Shown: one piece after another, positions 60,967 to 64,000 of the stretch | How the letters are laid out: each line of letters begins with the position of its first letter | Position numbering within the stretch: position 1 is the first letter of the stretch | Assembly (NCBI RefSeq): GCF_900996225.1 | Contig: NZ_CAAJGL010000101.1 | Span: 558,001-622,000, forward strand | DNA length: 64,000 nt | Reading direction: 5' to 3' | Source: Paraburkholderia sp. BCC1884 | GTDB taxonomy: Bacteria > Pseudomonadota > Gammaproteobacteria > Burkholderiales > Burkholderiaceae | Translations under genes and position numbers: made by a program | The notes under the pieces: model-generated | Seen by the model: only the letters and a program-made list of their open reading frames with translations | Told to the model about the DNA's origin: nothing | The model's database searches: none

Positions 60967-62768
60967 ACTCGAACAATGTCCTGCAAGCGGGCCTCTTCAT
61001 CGTCGTGCTGCTCGCAGCCGCGGTGCCGATGTCGCGTTATCTGAGCAATGTGATGGACGGCAGCTCGCGCGTGGTGCGCTTCGGCGGCCCGATCGAGCGA
61101 TTGCTTTATCGCATTGCGGGTGTCGATCCATCGACGGAAATGAGCTGGAAGCACTACGCGATCGCCACGATTGCATTCAATGCGCTTGGCGCGCTGTTCC
61201 TGTACGGGCTGTTGCGCGTGCAACAGTGGCTGCCGGGCAATCCGCAGCAGTTCGGCCCGATGACGGTCGACGGCGCCTTCAACACGGCGATCAGCTTCGT
61301 CACCAACACGAACTGGCAGGATTACACGCCTGAGCAGACCGTCGGCTATCTGACGCAGATGCTCGGCCTTACCGTGCAAAACTTCTTCTCCGCAGCGACC
61401 GGCATCGTGGTGGTGATCGCGCTGATTCGCGGCTTCGCGCGTCACACCGTGCAAACCATCGGCAACTTCTGGGTCGATCTGACGCGCGTGACGCTCTACG
61501 TGCTGCTGCCGATGTCGGCGATCATCGCGGCACTGCTGATGAGCCAGGGCGTGATCCAGAACTTCAAGGCCTATCAGGACGTACCGACGCTGCAAACCAC
61601 CACCTACGCCGCGCCGAAGCTCGACGCACAAGGCAATCCGGTGAAGGACGCGAAGGGCAATCCTGTCACGGTCGATACGCCGGTGAAGACGCAAACCCTC
61701 GCGATGGGTCCGGTGGCGTCGCAGGAAGCGATCAAGATGCTCGGCACGAACGGTGGCGGCTTCTTTAACGGCAACTCGGCGCATCCGTATGAAAACCCGA
61801 CGCCGTTCTCGAACTTCCTGCAGATCTTCTCGATCCTGGTGATTCCGGCGGCGCTTGCGCTGGTGTTCGGTCGCATGATCTCGGACCGCAAGCAGGGCGT
61901 GGCCGTGCTCGCGGCGATGACGATCGCGTTCGCTGTCTGCGTGTTCGGCGAAATCAGCGCGGAGCAGAGCGGCAATCCGGCGATTACCGCCTTGCACGTC
62001 GATCAGTCGGCCACCGCGTTGCAATCGGGCGGCAATACGGAAGGCAAGGAAACGCGCTTCGGTATCGCGCAGTCGGGCATTTTCACGGTCGCGACGACAG
62101 CGGCATCGTGCGGCGCGGTCGCCAATACGCACGACTCGCTCACGCCGATCGGCGGCCTCTATCCGATGCTGTTGATGCAACTCGGCGAAGTGATCTTCGG
62201 CGGCGTGGGTTCCGGTATGTACGGGATGCTCGTGTTCGCTCTGCTGGCGGTGTTCGTCGCAGGCCTGATGATCGGCCGCACGCCGGAATACGTCGGCAAG
62301 AAAATCGAAGCGTACGAGATGAAGATGGTGTCGATCGTCGTACTGCTCACGCCGCTGCTGGTGCTGGTCGGCACCTCGATCGCGGTGCTCACCGATGCGG
62401 GCAAGGCGGGCATCGCCAACCCTGGTGCGCACGGCTTCTCCGAAATCCTCTACGCGTTCAGCTCGGCCGCCAACAACAACGGCAGCGCGTTCGCCGGCCT
62501 CACGGTGAGCACGCCGTTCTACAACTGGCTCACGGCGATCGCCATGTGGTTCGGCCGCTTCGGCACGATCGTTCCGGTGCTCGCGATTGCCGGTTCGCTG
62601 GCCGCGAAAAAGCGCATCGGCGTGACGGGCGGCACGCTGCCCACGCATGGCCCGCTGTTCGTCGTGCTGCTGCTCGGCACGGTGCTTCTGGTGGGTGCGC
62701 TGACTTATGTGCCGGCGCTCGCGCTCGGTCCTGGTGTCGAGCATCTGATGATGATGGGCGCGCATTGA
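60963..62768 (+). CDS. kdpA: Potassium-transporting ATPase subunit KdpA
   Basis: KdpA is the K+-binding channel-like subunit of the Kdp P-type ATPase. The 601-residue protein has about ten membrane helices. The selectivity-filter loops are recognisable, notably SFVTNTNWQDYTPEQT and GTNGGGFFNGNSAHPYENPT, whose Gly-rich part lines the filter; TAASCGAVANTHDSLTPIGG is the third. NNNGSAFAGL is the fourth. The start overlaps the kdpF stop (ATGA), with GGAGG eight bases upstream. The pump is used at low external K+ under KdpDE control. Confidence 0.97.
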   Translation: MNSNNVLQAGLFIVVLLAAAVPMSRYLSNVMDGSSRVVRFGGPIERLLYRIAGVDPSTEMSWKHYAIATIAFNALGALFLYGLLRVQQWLPGNPQQFGPMTVDGAFNTAISFVTNTNWQDYTPEQTVGYLTQMLGLTVQNFFSAATGIVVVIALIRGFARHTVQTIGNFWVDLTRVTLYVLLPMSAIIAALLMSQGVIQNFKAYQDVPTLQTTTYAAPKLDAQGNPVKDAKGNPVTVDTPVKTQTLAMGPVASQEAIKMLGTNGGGFFNGNSAHPYENPTPFSNFLQIFSILVIPAALALVFGRMISDRKQGVAVLAAMTIAFAVCVFGEISAEQSGNPAITALHVDQSATALQSGGNTEGKETRFGIAQSGIFTVATTAASCGAVANTHDSLTPIGGLYPMLLMQLGEVIFGGVGSGMYGMLVFALLAVFVAGLMIGRTPEYVGKKIEAYEMKMVSIVVLLTPLLVLVGTSIAVLTDAGKAGIANPGAHGFSEILYAFSSAANNNGSAFAGLTVSTPFYNWLTAIAMWFGRFGTIVPVLAIAGSLAAKKRIGVTGGTLPTHGPLFVVLLLGTVLLVGALTYVPALALGPGVEHLMMMGAH

Positions 62769-62836
62769 GCGACCTCATCGGGATGACATGGCGAACCAAC
62801 GATTGAACAGGCGCAAACGGGAAATTCGAGGATTCA

Positions 62837-64000
62837 ATGACTGAACATAATGCAACGAGGTCCATGTTCGATCCGGCGCTGCTGCGCCCGGCGATCGTGG
62901 ACTCCTTCAGGAAGCTCACGCCGCGCACGCAGTTCCGCAATCCGGTGATGTTCTGCGTGTATGTCGGCAGTATTCTCACCACCATCCTCTGGATCGCCGC
63001 GCTCGGCGGCCAGGCCGAGGCGCCGGCGGGTTTCATTCTCGCGGTCACCTTGTGGCTGTGGTTCACGGTGCTGTTCGCGAACTTCGCGGAAGCGCTCGCC
63101 GAAGGCCGCTCCAAGGCCCAGGCGGCGTCGCTGCGCAGCGCGAAGAAAGACGTGATGGCCAAGAAGCTCAACGAGCCGCATCCGAAGTCGCCGATCCGTA
63201 TTCTGACGGCGTCGGATCTGCGCAAGGGTGACGTCGTGCTGGTCGAAACCGGCGACGTGATTCCGGCCGACGGCGAAGTGATCGACGGTGTCGCGTCGGT
63301 GGACGAATCGGCGATCACGGGCGAATCCGCGCCGGTGATCCGCGAGTCGGGCGGCGACTTTTCATCGGTGACGGGCGGCACGCGGGTGCTGTCGGACTGG
63401 ATCGTCGTGCGAGTGACGGCCAATCCGGGCGAAGCGTTCCTCGACCGCATGATCGCGATGGTCGAAGGTGCGAAGCGTCAGAAGACGCCGAACGAAATCG
63501 CGTTGACGATTCTGCTGGTCGCGTTGACGATCGTGATGCTGCTCGCCACCGCGACACTGCTGCCGTTCTCGATGTTCTCGGTCGACGCCGCCAAAGCGGG
63601 TCACGTGGTGACGATTACCGCGCTGGTCGCGCTGCTGGTGTGCCTGATTCCAACCACCATCGGCGGCTTGTTGTCCGCCATCGGCGTCGCCGGCATGAGC
63701 CGGATGATGCAGGCCAACGTGATCGCCACCTCGGGCCGCGCGGTGGAAGCCGCCGGCGACGTCGACGTGTTGTTGCTCGACAAGACCGGCACGATCACGC
63801 TCGGCAATCGTCAGGCTTCGCAATTCGTACCGGCGCCGGGTCTCACTGAAGAAGCGCTCGCGGATGCCGCGCAACTGTCGTCGCTCGCCGACGAAACGCC
63901 GGAAGGCCGCAGCATCGTCGTGCTGGCGAAGCAACGTTTCAACATCCGTCAGCGCGACATGGCTTCGCTACAGGCCGTGTTTCTCGCCTTCACTGCGCAG
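62837..64000 (+). CDS. kdpB: Potassium-transporting ATPase ATP-binding subunit KdpB, 3' end cut by the window
   Basis: KdpB is the P-type ATPase that drives Kdp. The frame starts at ATG 62837 ([18 protein letters not shown]) with GAGGA upstream and stays open for 388 codons to the window end; the family has about 680-700 residues. Seen are the first helices ([16 protein letters not shown]), the actuator-domain motif ITGESAPV, the helix [18 protein letters not shown] and the phosphorylation site [13 protein letters not shown] with the phosphorylated Asp. The nucleotide domain begins after it. kdpC and probably kdpDE should lie downstream. Confidence 0.98.
   Translation, partial: MTEHNATRSMFDPALLRPAIVDSFRKLTPRTQFRNPVMFCVYVGSILTTILWIAALGGQAEAPAGFILAVTLWLWFTVLFANFAEALAEGRSKAQAASLRSAKKDVMAKKLNEPHPKSPIRILTASDLRKGDVVLVETGDVIPADGEVIDGVASVDESAITGESAPVIRESGGDFSSVTGGTRVLSDWIVVRVTANPGEAFLDRMIAMVEGAKRQKTPNEIALTILLVALTIVMLLATATLLPFSMFSVDAAKAGHVVTITALVALLVCLIPTTIGGLLSAIGVAGMSRMMQANVIATSGRAVEAAGDVDVLLLDKTGTITLGNRQASQFVPAPGLTEEALADAAQLSSLADETPEGRSIVVLAKQRFNIRQRDMASLQAVFLAFTAQ

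Noticed and set aside
60933-62765. Antisense open frame of 610 codons opposite kdpA
   Set aside because: Its His/Arg/Asp-rich composition is typical of a frame opposite a membrane-protein gene; no domain or start site is supported.

Overview
The window is a gene-dense, high-GC chromosomal segment of a betaproteobacterium in the Burkholderiaceae, most likely a Paraburkholderia. This rests on codon and base composition, on protein sequences that read as Burkholderia-type throughout, and on gene orders such as yebC-purD-hemF-nadD-rsfS-rlmH and the msbA/waaC/waaL lipopolysaccharide region. I cannot name a species. I saw no rRNA, tRNA, insertion sequence, prophage or CRISPR array. About 59 genes can be supported; the first (purT) and the last (kdpB) are cut by the window edges.

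Layout. 1-9.2 kb: purT (5' end missing), a small lipoprotein, a lysozyme inhibitor (mliC), a catabolic-type acetolactate synthase followed by an aldehyde dehydrogenase, a RhlE-type RNA helicase with a structured leader, then gluQ and trhO on the minus strand. 9.6-22.2 kb: dnaE, then an envelope cluster with five glycosyltransferases plus msbA, waaC and waaL. 22.5-32.4 kb: a mixed stretch with a deleted SnoaL-like gene, rdgC, a membrane protein fused to a predicted papain-like domain, two transglutaminase-like proteins, an MFS transporter, two VOC proteins, a repeat-bearing NlpC/P60 lipoprotein and a two-domain Mop protein. 32.5-36.7 kb: msrC and a Rieske oxygenase-rubredoxin-rubredoxin reductase operon facing a LysR regulator. 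37.2-45.4 kb: signalling, with a PAS-GGDEF(degenerate)-EAL protein, an MscS channel, and a red-light module of heme oxygenase, PAS histidine kinase, response regulator and bacteriophytochrome. 45.5-49.4 kb: a PHB-depolymerase-like esterase, a ribbon-helix-helix regulator, a GDSL lipoprotein and an orphan amino-acid-type binding protein. 49.5-58.0 kb: a minus-strand housekeeping block (rng, maf, rlmH, rsfS, nadD, hemF, purD, yebC, upp). 58.3-60.6 kb: an SDR protein, mgsA and a quinone oxidoreductase. 60.7-64 kb: the start of the Kdp potassium pump operon, including an extra small membrane-protein gene.

How the genes work together. The envelope cluster would build the lipopolysaccharide core (WaaC heptose and later sugars), flip lipid A-core (MsbA) and ligate O antigen (WaaL). 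The heme oxygenase can supply biliverdin to the phytochrome, whose histidine kinase is followed at once by an Rcp1-like receiver; a second PAS kinase shares the heme oxygenase transcription unit. In the Rieske operon electrons would pass NAD(P)H to FAD reductase to rubredoxin to oxygenase, which is unusual because Rieske oxygenases normally use ferredoxin-type partners. The kdp genes form an overlapping operon for high-affinity K+ uptake.

The most useful leads are the Rieske-rubredoxin operon, the phytochrome module, the DUF308/papain-like fusion, the internally deleted SnoaL gene, the nadD gene whose only plausible start is CTG, the overlapping hairpins ahead of the helicase, the perfect 12-bp dyad around the msbA promoter, and the hexanucleotide repeat ahead of gluQ.
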